Source: G963674665 sp964609625 | GTDB taxonomy: Bacteria; Desulfobacterota; Desulfovibrionia; Desulfovibrionales; Desulfovibrionaceae | Assembly: GCA_964609625.1 (NCBI GenBank) | Contig: CAZSRS010000010.1 | Coordinates: forward strand, 36,140 to 100,139 | Length of the DNA: 64,000 nucleotides | Direction: 5' to 3' | In this document: one piece after another, positions 17,364-26,033 of the stretch | How the letters are laid out: every line of letters starts with the position of its first letter | How positions within the stretch are numbered: the first letter of the stretch is position 1 | Made by a program: the position numbers and the translations under genes | The notes under the pieces: model-generated | The model's input: only the letters and a program-made list of their open reading frames with translations | Database searches by the model: none | Told to the model about the DNA's origin: nothing

Positions 17364-18361
17364 GCGCGCTCCAGAACCTTGCTTCCCTCGCCGGCGGCCA
17401 AGGCACCCCGAGCACGCTCCACGCACTCGCCCATGGGCATGCCGTCTTCGAGCAGGTGCAGGCTCACGGCCACGTTCAGGGCCAGCATCTCGCGCATGGG
17501 TTCGGGTCCCTTGCCCGAGAGCAGCGCGCGCAGCACCTCCAGAGCGCTGTCCTTGTCCTTCACCGCCACGTCATCGGGCGTTCCGCGCTTGAACCCAAGT
17601 TCCGCTGGGTCCAGCTCCGTTGCCACGATGCTGCCCTGCCCCACCCAGACCACCTGGTTGGGGCCGAAGGGCGTGAGTTCATCGAATCCACCGGCACCGT
17701 GCACCACGGCGGCCCGCTCCACGCCGGCCAGGAGCAGGGCCTCGGCCATGAGCTGCATGATCTCGGGCCGGGCCACGCCCAGCAGTAGATGCGTGGGGCG
17801 CGCCGGGTTGAGCAACGGCCCCAGCAGGTTGAACAGCGTGCGCACGCCCAGATCCTTGCGCACCGGCATAATGTGCCGGAAGGCAGGATGGAAATGGGGC
17901 GCGAAGAGGAACACGAAACCCCGGCGCGCCAGCTCCTGCTCCACTTCCTCGGGGTCCTGGAACATGGGCAGGCCCAGGGCCTCCACCATGTCCGCGCTGC
18001 CGCTGGAGCTGGACACGGCCCGGTTGCCGTGCTTGACCACCTGATGGCCCATGCCGGCCAGAGTCAAGGCCGTGGCCGTGGAGCAGTTGAAGCTGTGCCG
18101 GCCGTCGCCCCCTGTTCCCACCACGTCGATGCGCCGCATCTCCAGCCCCTGCACGAGGCGGGCGCGGTTCAAGGCCGCGCGTACGGCCGCGGCGATCTCC
18201 CCAGCCGTCTCACCCTTGGTGCGCAACCCCATGAGATAGGCTCCGGCCTGGGCCGGGCTCAACTCGCCGTCCATGAGCAGGTCGAAACCCTGTTCGGCCA
18301 GATCCGGGGGCAGGTTTCGTCGCGAACCGATTTCCTCGAGAATGGTCTTGATGATAGTCAT
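17360..18361 (-). CDS. trpD: Anthranilate phosphoribosyltransferase
   Basis: Joins anthranilate to PRPP; 333 aa. The PRPP-binding signature VGTGGDG is followed by NCSTATAL and VKHGNRAVSSSSGSAD, with the C-terminal VHGAGGFDELTP substrate loop. ATG 18361 overlaps the trpG stop (ATGA). Not fused to TrpG, unlike in enteric bacteria. The upstream in-frame extension to 18616 is an artefact of overlap with trpG. Confidence 0.97.
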   Translation of the reverse strand: MTIIKTILEEIGSRRNLPPDLAEQGFDLLMDGELSPAQAGAYLMGLRTKGETAGEIAAAVRAALNRARLVQGLEMRRIDVVGTGGDGRHSFNCSTATALTLAGMGHQVVKHGNRAVSSSSGSADMVEALGLPMFQDPEEVEQELARRGFVFLFAPHFHPAFRHIMPVRKDLGVRTLFNLLGPLLNPARPTHLLLGVARPEIMQLMAEALLLAGVERAAVVHGAGGFDELTPFGPNQVVWVGQGSIVATELDPAELGFKRGTPDDVAVKDKDSALEVLRALLSGKGPEPMREMLALNVAVSLHLLEDGMPMGECVERARGALAAGEGSKVLERA

Positions 18362-18945
18362 GCCGCACCCCCATTGCCGAGGGACGCAGGAAAGTTTTCC
18401 AACAAATCCATACCGTTGGGTGTAAGCACCGATTCCGGATGAAACTGCACCCCGGCCCAGGGCCTGTCCCTGTAGGTGATGCCCATGACCTCGTCCTCGC
18501 TGGTGCGGGCAGTGATCTCCAGCTTGTCCGGCACCTCCGCCGCGCGCACCAGCAGGGAGTGGTAGCGTCCCACGAGCATGGGGTTGGGCAGGCCCGTGAA
18601 CAAGCCCTTGCCGCAATGCGTGACCATGGAGGTCTTGCCGTGCATGATGCGTTCGCCCACGTCCACGGTGGCGCCGGCAAACTGCCCCAGTATCTGATGC
18701 CCCAGGCAGACGCCCAACACCGGTACCTGCGGGGGCAGACGCTCCAGGAACTCCAGACAGAGCCCGGCGTTACGCGGGTGGCTTGGGCCCGGCGAGATGC
18801 AGACCATCTCCAGCCTGGGGTTGTCGGCCAGTTCCAGCAGGCCGGGATCGTCGTTGCGCAGCACCTCGGGCACGCGCCCCAGCTTGTAGAAGGCCTGCAC
18901 CAGATTAAAGGTGAAGGAATCGTAGTTGTCAATCAGCAAAAACAT
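18358..18945 (-). CDS. trpG: Anthranilate synthase glutaminase subunit
   Basis: Class I glutamine amidotransferase of 195 aa that feeds ammonia to TrpE. Motifs: LLIDNYDSFTFNL start, oxyanion SPGPSHP, nucleophile Cys in GVCLGHQ, and catalytic HPES (FHPESVLTPNG). It could also serve p-aminobenzoate synthesis. The ATG at 18945 follows GGGAGG and lies 17 bases inside trpE, so it is coupled to that gene. Confidence 0.97.
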   Translation of the reverse strand: MFLLIDNYDSFTFNLVQAFYKLGRVPEVLRNDDPGLLELADNPRLEMVCISPGPSHPRNAGLCLEFLERLPPQVPVLGVCLGHQILGQFAGATVDVGERIMHGKTSMVTHCGKGLFTGLPNPMLVGRYHSLLVRAAEVPDKLEITARTSEDEVMGITYRDRPWAGVQFHPESVLTPNGMDLLENFPASLGNGGAA

Positions 18946-20344
18946 CACCGCCTCCCTTGGCAGCCAATACTTCCGCCAGGACCTTGGCCTTGTTGCGGCA
19001 CTCCTGCCATTCCTTTTCCGGGTCCGAGTCAAAGACGATGCCGGCACCGGCCTGCCACTGGATGGTGCTGTCGCGGATCCACAGGCTGCGGATGGTGATG
19101 CCGGTGTCCAGGTCCACACGGCTGGGATCCAGACCGATCCAGCCGATGGCGCCAGCGTAGGGGCCGCGGCTCAGACCCTCGAGTTCGGCGATGAGTTCCA
19201 TGGCCCGGACCTTGGGCGCGCCGCTCACCGTACCCGCCGGGAAGCAGGACGCCAGCACGTCCAGGGCGTCCATGCCCTCGGCCAGTCTGGCCTTGACATA
19301 GCTGGTGATGTGCATGACGTGGGAGAAGCGCTCCACCTGCATGTACTTCTCCACCTCCACGCTGCCGGCCTCGGCGATACGGCCCAGGTCGTTGCGACCC
19401 AGATCCACGAGCATCACATGCTCGGCCCGCTCCTTGGGGTCGTCCAGCAACTCCAGGGCCAGGCGCTCGTCCTCGTTGGCGTCCTTTCCCCTGGGGCGCG
19501 TGCCCGCGATGGGGCAGGTGGTCAGTTCGCCGTCGTTGCAGCGCACCAGCAGTTCCGGCGAGGAGCCCATGAGCGTGAGCTTGGGCAACCGGAGGAAGAA
19601 CATGTAGGGCGAGGGGTTGACCCTGCGCAGCCGTCTGTAAAGCACGAAAGGGTCACCGCTGAAGGAGGCCTGAAAACGTGTGGAGAGCACCACCTGGATG
19701 GCCTCGCCCTGACGGATCATCTCCTTGGCGCGCTCCACTGCTTTCTTGTAGGCCACCTCCTCGGGCATGTTCATCATCGGGCCGGCCGTGGGCGGTTCCA
19801 CGGGGCGGTTCAGGGCCGAGAAGTCCATCTCGGCCTTGGCGCCGTCCACCAGGGAGAGCAGGCAAAGCCGATGGAAGACGTGGTCGTAGAGCGCCACCTG
19901 CCCCGGCAATACCAGGCAGGCCTCGGCCTGTTCGGGCGGGAGCAGCGGCGCCAGCTTGGGTTCGAACATCCCGGCCAGGCCGTAGCCGAAATAGCCGCAC
20001 AACCCCCGCGTGATGGGGGGCAGGTCCTCCATGTTCTCCGGCGGGAGGATGTGCAGATGGCGCATCACCTCTCGCAGGCCGTCGATGAACTCCAGTCCGT
20101 TGAACTCCTTGAGGGCGTCGAGGCGTTCGTCGCGGGAGGCCACCTCCAGCTTGCCCCCCTTGCAGGAGAGCCTGAGCCGGTAGTTCCAGGCGATGATGCT
20201 GTAGCGGCCCAGCCGGCCGTCCACTTCGGCGCTCTCCAGGAGAATGCCCTGCTTGACTCCCACCAGCCCAAGAAACAGGCTGATGGGCGTCTGGATGTCC
20301 GACGGCAGCCATGTGCCATTTTGCTGCAAGATGATCGGGTCCAT
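18929..20344 (-). CDS. trpE: Anthranilate synthase component I
   Basis: Converts chorismate and ammonia to anthranilate; 471 aa. The N-terminal LLES motif (in GILLESAEV) is the known tryptophan feedback-binding element, so the enzyme should be inhibited by Trp. The catalytic half shows PIAGTRPRG, DLGRNDLGR, FPAGTVSGAPK and AGAGIVFDSDP. Ribosome site AAAGGAG before ATG 20344. The 142-base gap to tyrA is among the larger spaces inside the supra-operon and could hold an internal promoter, but no good one was seen. Confidence 0.97.
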   Translation of the reverse strand: MDPIILQQNGTWLPSDIQTPISLFLGLVGVKQGILLESAEVDGRLGRYSIIAWNYRLRLSCKGGKLEVASRDERLDALKEFNGLEFIDGLREVMRHLHILPPENMEDLPPITRGLCGYFGYGLAGMFEPKLAPLLPPEQAEACLVLPGQVALYDHVFHRLCLLSLVDGAKAEMDFSALNRPVEPPTAGPMMNMPEEVAYKKAVERAKEMIRQGEAIQVVLSTRFQASFSGDPFVLYRRLRRVNPSPYMFFLRLPKLTLMGSSPELLVRCNDGELTTCPIAGTRPRGKDANEDERLALELLDDPKERAEHVMLVDLGRNDLGRIAEAGSVEVEKYMQVERFSHVMHITSYVKARLAEGMDALDVLASCFPAGTVSGAPKVRAMELIAELEGLSRGPYAGAIGWIGLDPSRVDLDTGITIRSLWIRDSTIQWQAGAGIVFDSDPEKEWQECRNKAKVLAEVLAAKGGGDVFAD

Positions 20345-20486
20345 CTGGAACTCCTTTACGATTCCGGGACGTTTACTGGCAGTGTTTGCCTGTGCTGAAA
20401 TTTACCTTTCGTACGGATAATCGTGCCAAACAACCTCTCATGGAGTGCATGCAGCGCCGCATGTACCCCCGTGCAAGGCGGCATGC

Positions 20487-21269
20487 TCAGTCTTCTTCCC
20501 CCCACCACCAGCCGGCTCGCTGTACCAGGAGGTCCATGTCGCCGCCGGCCGCCACGTGCAGGAAGTTTCGGTAGCGGCGCACCGCGTCCTGGCTGTAGGG
20601 GTTGGCGTCGAACAGGGCCATGAACAACTCGGCGTCCTGGGTCACCAACTTGTGCGCCGCGTCCAACCGGCGCTGAAACGACGGTGTGAGGAACTTGTGG
20701 GTCTCCTCCTGCCTGGCCAAGGCTGCGAGATAGGAGACCGTGGTCACGAAGTTCAAACCCTGGATCATGGCCATGGCGCTGTCGTGCTCCTCGGCAGTTG
20801 TGGTGAAGACCTCGAAGCCCATGGCCTCGAACCACTCCCGCACCGCGGCGCAGGCCTCCGGCTCCGCTCCACCCGCTTTCTCGGTGGTCGGCCTGCCCGG
20901 AACCAGGGCCACCCGCCCCCCCTGGTGGGTGTCCGGACCAAAGAGCGGGTGCGTGCCCACGACAGGTCCGGGATAGGCCTCGAGCATGGAGGCCATGGGC
21001 CGGATCTTGACCGAGGCCACGTCGGCCAGTATTTGCGGTGGTTGGAGCACCGCCGCAACCTGTTGCGCCACTTGTTCCACCGCCGGCAGGGGCACGGCCA
21101 GCAGCACCAAGTCCACGCCGTCCACTTCCCGTTGTAGCACCTCCGTGGTCAGGGGCTGGTCCGCGGTGTCCAGGCAGCGGGCCTCCCGTCCGATTTCCCT
21201 GGTGCGACGCACGAACAGCGCCCCCATCTGCCCCCTGCCACCCAGCACGGCAACGCGACGAATCTTCAT
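20487..21269 (-). CDS. tyrA: Prephenate dehydrogenase
   Basis: Oxidises prephenate to 4-hydroxyphenylpyruvate for tyrosine; 260 aa. NAD(P) fold starts at once with VAVLGGRGQMG. Catalytic-site segments are THPLFGPDT and the EEHDSAMAMIQGLNH-like helix (here ending NFVTT). The chorismate mutase activity is supplied by PheA in this cluster, since this protein has no mutase domain. ATG 21269 begins 5 bases after the small membrane-protein gene ends. Shorter than fused TyrA but normal for stand-alone forms of this group. Confidence 0.9.
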   Translation of the reverse strand: MKIRRVAVLGGRGQMGALFVRRTREIGREARCLDTADQPLTTEVLQREVDGVDLVLLAVPLPAVEQVAQQVAAVLQPPQILADVASVKIRPMASMLEAYPGPVVGTHPLFGPDTHQGGRVALVPGRPTTEKAGGAEPEACAAVREWFEAMGFEVFTTTAEEHDSAMAMIQGLNFVTTVSYLAALARQEETHKFLTPSFQRRLDAAHKLVTQDAELFMALFDANPYSQDAVRRYRNFLHVAAGGDMDLLVQRAGWWWGEED

Positions 21270-21274
21270 GACAC

Positions 21275-21529
21275 CTACTTCAGCTCTTCCACCGTGTTTT
21301 CGGCAAACGAGACGCGACGCACCGTACCCTGTTCGAAGATCTTGGCCTCGCCTTCCGTTGTGTCGAAGATGGTCCAAACGGGTTGCCCCTTGACGTTCTT
21401 GTCGATGTACAGCGCATAGCGCCCTGTCTCCACCTCTGGCGTGGAAGCCACCGGGGCACTCCGGGCGCCCATGACGAAGAGCAGCAGGCAGCCCAGGAGC
21501 ATGCCCATGACCAACGCTTTCCAATCCAT
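21275..21529 (-). CDS. Small membrane-anchored protein of unknown function
   Basis: 84 aa. An N-terminal hydrophobic helix (about residues 5-24, VMGMLLGCLLLFVMG) is followed by a soluble tail that reads like a small beta domain (RYALYIDKNVKG, PVWTIFDTTEG). It has a strong ribosome site GGAGG about 9 bases before ATG 21529 and sits inside the aromatic operon between aroA and tyrA, 5 bases from tyrA. I do not recognise a family. The gene looks real from its start signal and spacing. A link to amino acid synthesis is not evident. Confidence 0.65.
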   Translation of the reverse strand: MDWKALVMGMLLGCLLLFVMGARSAPVASTPEVETGRYALYIDKNVKGQPVWTIFDTTEGEAKIFEQGTVRRVSFAENTVEELK

Positions 21530-21740
21530 GATCCATTGCCTCCGTATACTTGTGTTTCCCAGTGCCGCGCCCGACATCCTCATTTCATTGTGCAATCAAC
21601 ACCGCGTCCAGCAGTCTTGATTTCCCGCAATTGGCAAAACAATGATTTTGCTTGTTGCCGTTAACTACTTCGCATGCTGGGCGCCCTGTCCTGGCGCACA
21701 TTCCACTTCAAATTGCACCCTGTTGGAAGTAGAAGTGGCA

Positions 21741-23060
21741 TCAGCCGCGCAGCCGCTTCCATTCGTCCCAGAACCCCGGAAAGGACTTGGCCACGCAGCC
21801 GGGGTTGTCCAGCAGCACCTCACCGTGACGCAAGCCCAGCAGGGACAGGCTCATGGCCATGCGATGGTCGCCGTAGGTGCGAAACTCGTATTGCAGATTC
21901 GGAGCCTTGGCAAAGGGTGTGATCAACAACCCATCGTCCTGGACCTCCACTGTCGCGCCGGCGCGGTTCAGCTCGTCGGCCACGCCCTGGAGCCGGTCGC
22001 TCTCCTTGATACGCAAGTGCGCCACGTTGCGGATGCGCGTCGCCCCCTGGGCAAAGGCCGCCACGGTGGCCACGGTGGGCACCAGATCGGGGCAGTGCCC
22101 CATGTCCACGTCCACGCCGCGCAAGGGCTCGGGCATGATCACCACGCCGTCGGTTTTCCAGTCCACGCTGGCGCCCATGGCCTCGAGGATCCCCAGGATG
22201 GCTCTGTCGCCCTGCAGGGAGTCGCTGCGCAGGTTGACCACGTGCACGGGGCGGGGCCCCAGTGCTCCGGCGGCCAGCAGGTAGGAGGCGTTGCTCCAGT
22301 CACCCTCGACCTGTGCCTTGCGCCCCATGTACATGCCATAGGGCGTGCGGAAACGCATCCTGCCGGGCTCGGCCTGCTCCAGCGTGCGCCAGTCCACCTC
22401 CTCCCAGCCTCCGTTGGCGGGCATTTCCACCCGGACCAAAGCGCCGAAGTCGGTCATGGTCTGCAGGGTGAGCCCCACGTAGGGCCAGGACACGGCCTTG
22501 TCCCCGCCCAGGTTCACGGTCAGGGGGCGGCGCGCCAGGGGCGAGGCCAGCAGCAGACCCGAGAGATACTGACTGCTCTCCCGAAGGGTGATGGTGCACT
22601 CCCCGCCTTTGAGTCCAGCCGAGCGCATCAGGAACGGCGGGCAGCCGTCCAACTCCTCGTAGGTGATCTCCACGCCCAGGCCGCGCAGCACGTCCACCAG
22701 TTCGGCGATGGGGCGCTGGTGCATGCGCCCCCTGCCGAAGACACGGAAGTCCCCCGTGCCCACGGCCAGGACAGCGGTGAGCAGGCGGCAGGTGGTGCCT
22801 GACTCGCCCACGTCAATGGCCACGGGCACATCGGTACCGCCGGCCGGAGTGCCGTTGACGCCCTGGACACGGTAACGTCCCGGCGCCAGTCGTTCGATGA
22901 CCGCTCCCGCGGCCCGCATGCAATCCATGGTACGCATCAGGTCGTCGCTCTCCAGGACCCCGCCGAGGCTGGACTCACCCACGGCCAGGGACGCGCAGAT
23001 CACGGCCCGGTGCGACAGGGATTTCGAGGACGGAGCGCCCACGGTCACTGGATCATTCAT
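21741..23060 (-). CDS. aroA: 5-enolpyruvylshikimate-3-phosphate synthase
   Basis: Sixth shikimate-pathway step, adding PEP to shikimate 3-phosphate; 439 aa. Two-domain fold with VGAPSSKSLSHR, GESGTTCRLL (the glyphosate/PEP loop glycine), LRESSQYLSG, HCPDLVPTVA and YGDHRMAMSL. ATG 23060 overlaps pheA by 8 bases; the ribosome site GGAGGAG lies within the end of pheA. About 210 bases without a gene separate it from the next gene. Confidence 0.97.
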   Translation of the reverse strand: MNDPVTVGAPSSKSLSHRAVICASLAVGESSLGGVLESDDLMRTMDCMRAAGAVIERLAPGRYRVQGVNGTPAGGTDVPVAIDVGESGTTCRLLTAVLAVGTGDFRVFGRGRMHQRPIAELVDVLRGLGVEITYEELDGCPPFLMRSAGLKGGECTITLRESSQYLSGLLLASPLARRPLTVNLGGDKAVSWPYVGLTLQTMTDFGALVRVEMPANGGWEEVDWRTLEQAEPGRMRFRTPYGMYMGRKAQVEGDWSNASYLLAAGALGPRPVHVVNLRSDSLQGDRAILGILEAMGASVDWKTDGVVIMPEPLRGVDVDMGHCPDLVPTVATVAAFAQGATRIRNVAHLRIKESDRLQGVADELNRAGATVEVQDDGLLITPFAKAPNLQYEFRTYGDHRMAMSLSLLGLRHGEVLLDNPGCVAKSFPGFWDEWKRLRG

Positions 23061-24210
23061 TGCTCTCCTCCTTGAGGACGGATGCGGCATCGAGTTGGGG
23101 GCCGGCAGGATAGCTGCCCAGTATCCGCAGGGTCTGGCAGCTCATCCGCATTTCCTGCAGCACCGCGTCATAGCGCTCCTGCTCCAGATCACACTCCACA
23201 TCCACGAAAAAAACATACTGCCATTTTTCGCCACGCATGGGCCGCGATTCCAGTTTTTTCATGTTGATGCCGGCGCGCGCCAGCAGCTCCAGCACTTGCA
23301 CCAGACTGCCGGGCTTGTCCGGCAGGGTGAAGAGCATGCTCGTCTTGTCCTTGGCGCCCTGCTCCGTTGGTATGGCCGGCGTGGGACCGATGACCACGAA
23401 GCGGGTCCAGTTGTCGGGCAGATCCTCGATGCCCTGGGCCAGGATGTTCAGCCCCAGCAGGGTGGCCAGGCCACGGTGCCCGATGGCGGCCGCGCCCTCT
23501 TCGTTGTTCTCGGCCACGCGCCTGGCAGCCGCGGCCGTACTCTCCGTGGGGATGATCCGCGCCCTGGGCAGGTTGGTCCGCAGCCAAGCGCCGCACTGGG
23601 CCAGGGGTTGCGGGTGGGAGTAGACCGAGCGCACCGCGGCCAGACTCCCGGCCTGGGAAAGCAGGCTGTGGCTGATGCGGTAGAAGATCTCGGACTGGAT
23701 GAAGACCTCGTACTTCAGGAAGTGGTCCAGTCCCTCGCCCACGGTGCCTTGCAGGGAGTTTTCCAAGGGGATGACCCCCAGTTCGATCTCGCGGGAATGC
23801 ACGGCGCGGAACACGGCGTGCAGGTCTGGCAGAGGCGTGTACTCCACGCTGCGCCCCAGAAACTCCACCCCGGCGAAGTAGGAGAAGGTCCCTTCCGGTC
23901 CGAGATACCCCACCTTTTGGGGGCGTTGCAAACTGCGCGAGGAGGAGAATATCTCGCGGTAGATGGCGCGCAGGTGTTCCTCGGGCAAGGGGCCGGGGCT
24001 CGTGGCCAGCAACGACTGTATCACTTCCTTCTCCCGGAATGGTTTGAAGATCAGGTCCTTGGCGCCGGCCTTGATGCGCCCCACTTCGAGACTCAGGCCG
24101 GCGCGGCGGTTGAGCAACTGCAGGAGTTCCCTGTCCACGGCGTCGATCTCGTCGCGCACCTGGGCCAGACGTTCCTGAGGCGACCGCGTGACGTCCTTGT
24201 TCGCTGTCAT
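23053..24210 (-). CDS. pheA: Bifunctional chorismate mutase / prephenate dehydratase (P-protein)
   Basis: Phenylalanine branch enzyme, 385 aa. Residues about 10-95 form an AroQ chorismate mutase helix bundle (RLAQVRDEIDAVDRELLQLL). Residues about 105-290 are prephenate dehydratase with GPEGTFS, PLENSLQGTV and the catalytic TRF in NWTRFVV. Residues about 300-370 form an ACT domain with GSLVQVLE and ESRP, the Phe-binding motifs for feedback inhibition. The start at ATG 24210 gives a normal N-terminus and lies one base after the DHQ synthase II stop. Confidence 0.96.
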   Translation of the reverse strand: MTANKDVTRSPQERLAQVRDEIDAVDRELLQLLNRRAGLSLEVGRIKAGAKDLIFKPFREKEVIQSLLATSPGPLPEEHLRAIYREIFSSSRSLQRPQKVGYLGPEGTFSYFAGVEFLGRSVEYTPLPDLHAVFRAVHSREIELGVIPLENSLQGTVGEGLDHFLKYEVFIQSEIFYRISHSLLSQAGSLAAVRSVYSHPQPLAQCGAWLRTNLPRARIIPTESTAAAARRVAENNEEGAAAIGHRGLATLLGLNILAQGIEDLPDNWTRFVVIGPTPAIPTEQGAKDKTSMLFTLPDKPGSLVQVLELLARAGINMKKLESRPMRGEKWQYVFFVDVECDLEQERYDAVLQEMRMSCQTLRILGSYPAGPQLDAASVLKEESNE

Positions 24211-24211
24211 C

Positions 24212-25189
24212 TCAGCCTTCCTTGATTTCTTCGCAGATGCGCATGCCAAAGTGTCGGCCCGCGGCATCTGTGCGTACCAGGACCTTGTCGCCCTCACGCA
24301 GGGTAACCACACTCACGGGCTCACCCGCCGACGTCACCAGGCGGATGGTTTCGGCGTTCTGCAGGAAGATCGCGCCCTCCTCGCCGGTTTCCTCCACCCT
24401 GGCCTTGATCAGCAGCATGGGGCGTATCTCCAGCTTGTTGCGACCAACGGTGGCCAGGGTGGTCTGCCCGTCCGCCCCCACGATGAGCACCTCTCGGCCG
24501 GCGGAAAGCTCCTCCAGATAGCAGGTCCTGTCGTTGGGCAGCACGGCGTAGGCGTGCACGGCGCCGGCGTTGATCCGGAAAGGGCGGGCAGCCACGTAGG
24601 GGTTGGATTCGGTCTCGGCGTGGACCAGGAAGGTGAAGCTCGAGGAATTGCCGATGAGCATGCCCTGCCCCCGGCTGAGCAGGGAGAGGGTGTCCACGCA
24701 GACGCGGTGGCCCATTCCAGCATGCTCGATGGCCGTGATGGTGGCCGGGGCGAGCTGCGTGCGCCCCTGACTGAGTTTGACCTCACGGACCATTGCCTTG
24801 AGCTGGGGCGCGGCCTCGGGCAGCGCCACCACCATGTCCACGCCGCATTCCAGGATGCCCGCGGCAAGTCGGGCCTGGTCGAGGCTCGCGGCTTCCACGG
24901 CCAAGCCCCTGGCCTGAGCCAGGATGTTCTCCACCGGGATGATCTCCCAGCCGAGTCCGAGCAACACCCTTTCACCGGCCTTGAGCTTTTCCACGGCGTG
25001 TTCCTCGTCCTTTTTGTCCATAAGTTCGATGCGCACGAAATCCTCGGGCGCGGCCACCCGCGCCCTGCCCAGGGAGGTGATGGCCTCGTGCTTGTCGCGT
25101 TCCGCGATGATACCGTCCACCCCCGACTCCAGGGCCAGGGTCACCAGCACCTTGTCGAAGGGCACGGCCTTGAACCAGAGTTCCTTCAT
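24212..25189 (-). CDS. aroB': 3-dehydroquinate synthase II (archaeal-type)
   Basis: 325 aa member of the MJ1249-type family that makes 3-dehydroquinate from 2-amino-3,7-dideoxy-D-threo-hept-6-ulosonate (ADH) by NAD-dependent deamination and cyclisation. It replaces classical AroB, to which it is unrelated. It begins KELWFKAVPFDK and has the family segments RDKHEAITSLGRARV, IGNSSSFTFLVHAETESNPYV split across two strands, and RPFRINAGAVHAY. Its neighbour on either side (aldolase, pheA) matches gene clusters known from Desulfovibrio. A run of 14 bases separates it from the second aldolase. Confidence 0.94.
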   Translation of the reverse strand: MKELWFKAVPFDKVLVTLALESGVDGIIAERDKHEAITSLGRARVAAPEDFVRIELMDKKDEEHAVEKLKAGERVLLGLGWEIIPVENILAQARGLAVEAASLDQARLAAGILECGVDMVVALPEAAPQLKAMVREVKLSQGRTQLAPATITAIEHAGMGHRVCVDTLSLLSRGQGMLIGNSSSFTFLVHAETESNPYVAARPFRINAGAVHAYAVLPNDRTCYLEELSAGREVLIVGADGQTTLATVGRNKLEIRPMLLIKARVEETGEEGAIFLQNAETIRLVTSAGEPVSVVTLREGDKVLVRTDAAGRHFGMRICEEIKEG

Positions 25190-25202
25190 GATGCCCCCCT
25201 TC

Positions 25203-26000
25203 CTAGGCCCTGAGCCTGGCTTCGGCCTGCTCCACGCTCAGGCCCTCGTGCACGATGCCGTGCACGGCCATGAGCAGCTTCGCCGTATTGTCGTGCTGGA
25301 AGATGTTGCGCCCCACCGAGAGTCCGGAACCTCCGGCCTGGATGGAATCGAAAACCATGGTCAGCAGGGCGTGGTCCGAATCGAGCTTGGGACCGCCGGC
25401 AATGACCACCGGGATGCAGACGCCGTCCACGACCTTGCGGAAGGTCTCGGGATCACCGGTGTAGTTGACCTTGACCACGTCGGCGCCGAGTTCCTCGCCC
25501 ACCCTGGCGCAGTGGGCCACCACGGATGGTTCGAACTCGTTCTCGACCTTCTTGCCCCGGGCGTAGACCATGGCCAGCATGGGAATGCCCCAGTCCGCGG
25601 CCTGCTCTGCGCAGGCACCCACTTCGCGGAGCATCTCACGCTCGCACTCGTCACCCAGATTGACGTGCACCGAGATGCCGTCGGCGCCGTGCTTCAGGGC
25701 CTCCTCCACACTGGAGACCAGGGTCTTGGCGTTGGGGTAGGGGGACAATGTCGTACTGCCCGAAAGGTGCAGGATCAGGCCGATGTCCCGCCCTCGGGTC
25801 CGGTGGCCGCAACGCACCAGGCCCTTGTGCATGAGCACGGCGTTGGCGCCACCCTCGGCTATCTGGTTCACTGTCTCCTTGAGGTCCACGAGCCCAAGGA
25901 TGGGACCCACAGTGAAGCCGTGGTCCAGGGGCACGATGATGGTCCGCTTGGTGTTGCGGTCGAAAATCCGTTCCCGTCGAATCTCTTTTCCCACGCGCAT
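25203..26000 (-). CDS. ADH synthase / class I fructose-bisphosphate aldolase family, copy 2
   Basis: Lysine Schiff-base aldolase of 265 aa in the DhnA/MJ0400 family. Members condense a 6-deoxyhexosulose phosphate with aspartate semialdehyde to give ADH, the precursor of 3-dehydroquinate, or act as fructose-bisphosphate aldolases. Key residues: Asp in VPLDHG, Tyr in MVYARG, and the Schiff-base Lys in VVKVNYTGD, followed by the phosphate loop IAGGPK and SVGRNIFQH. Closely similar to the upstream gene. Position next to DHQ synthase II supports the ADH role for at least one of the two. Confidence 0.92.
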   Translation of the reverse strand: MRVGKEIRRERIFDRNTKRTIIVPLDHGFTVGPILGLVDLKETVNQIAEGGANAVLMHKGLVRCGHRTRGRDIGLILHLSGSTTLSPYPNAKTLVSSVEEALKHGADGISVHVNLGDECEREMLREVGACAEQAADWGIPMLAMVYARGKKVENEFEPSVVAHCARVGEELGADVVKVNYTGDPETFRKVVDGVCIPVVIAGGPKLDSDHALLTMVFDSIQAGGSGLSVGRNIFQHDNTAKLLMAVHGIVHEGLSVEQAEARLRA

Positions 26001-26033
26001 GGCTGTCTCTCCTCGATTCTGAAATGTCGCCGA

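Noticed and set aside
20345..20486. A second Trp-specific attenuator in front of trpE
   Set aside because: No run of Trp codons and no terminator hairpin in this gap.
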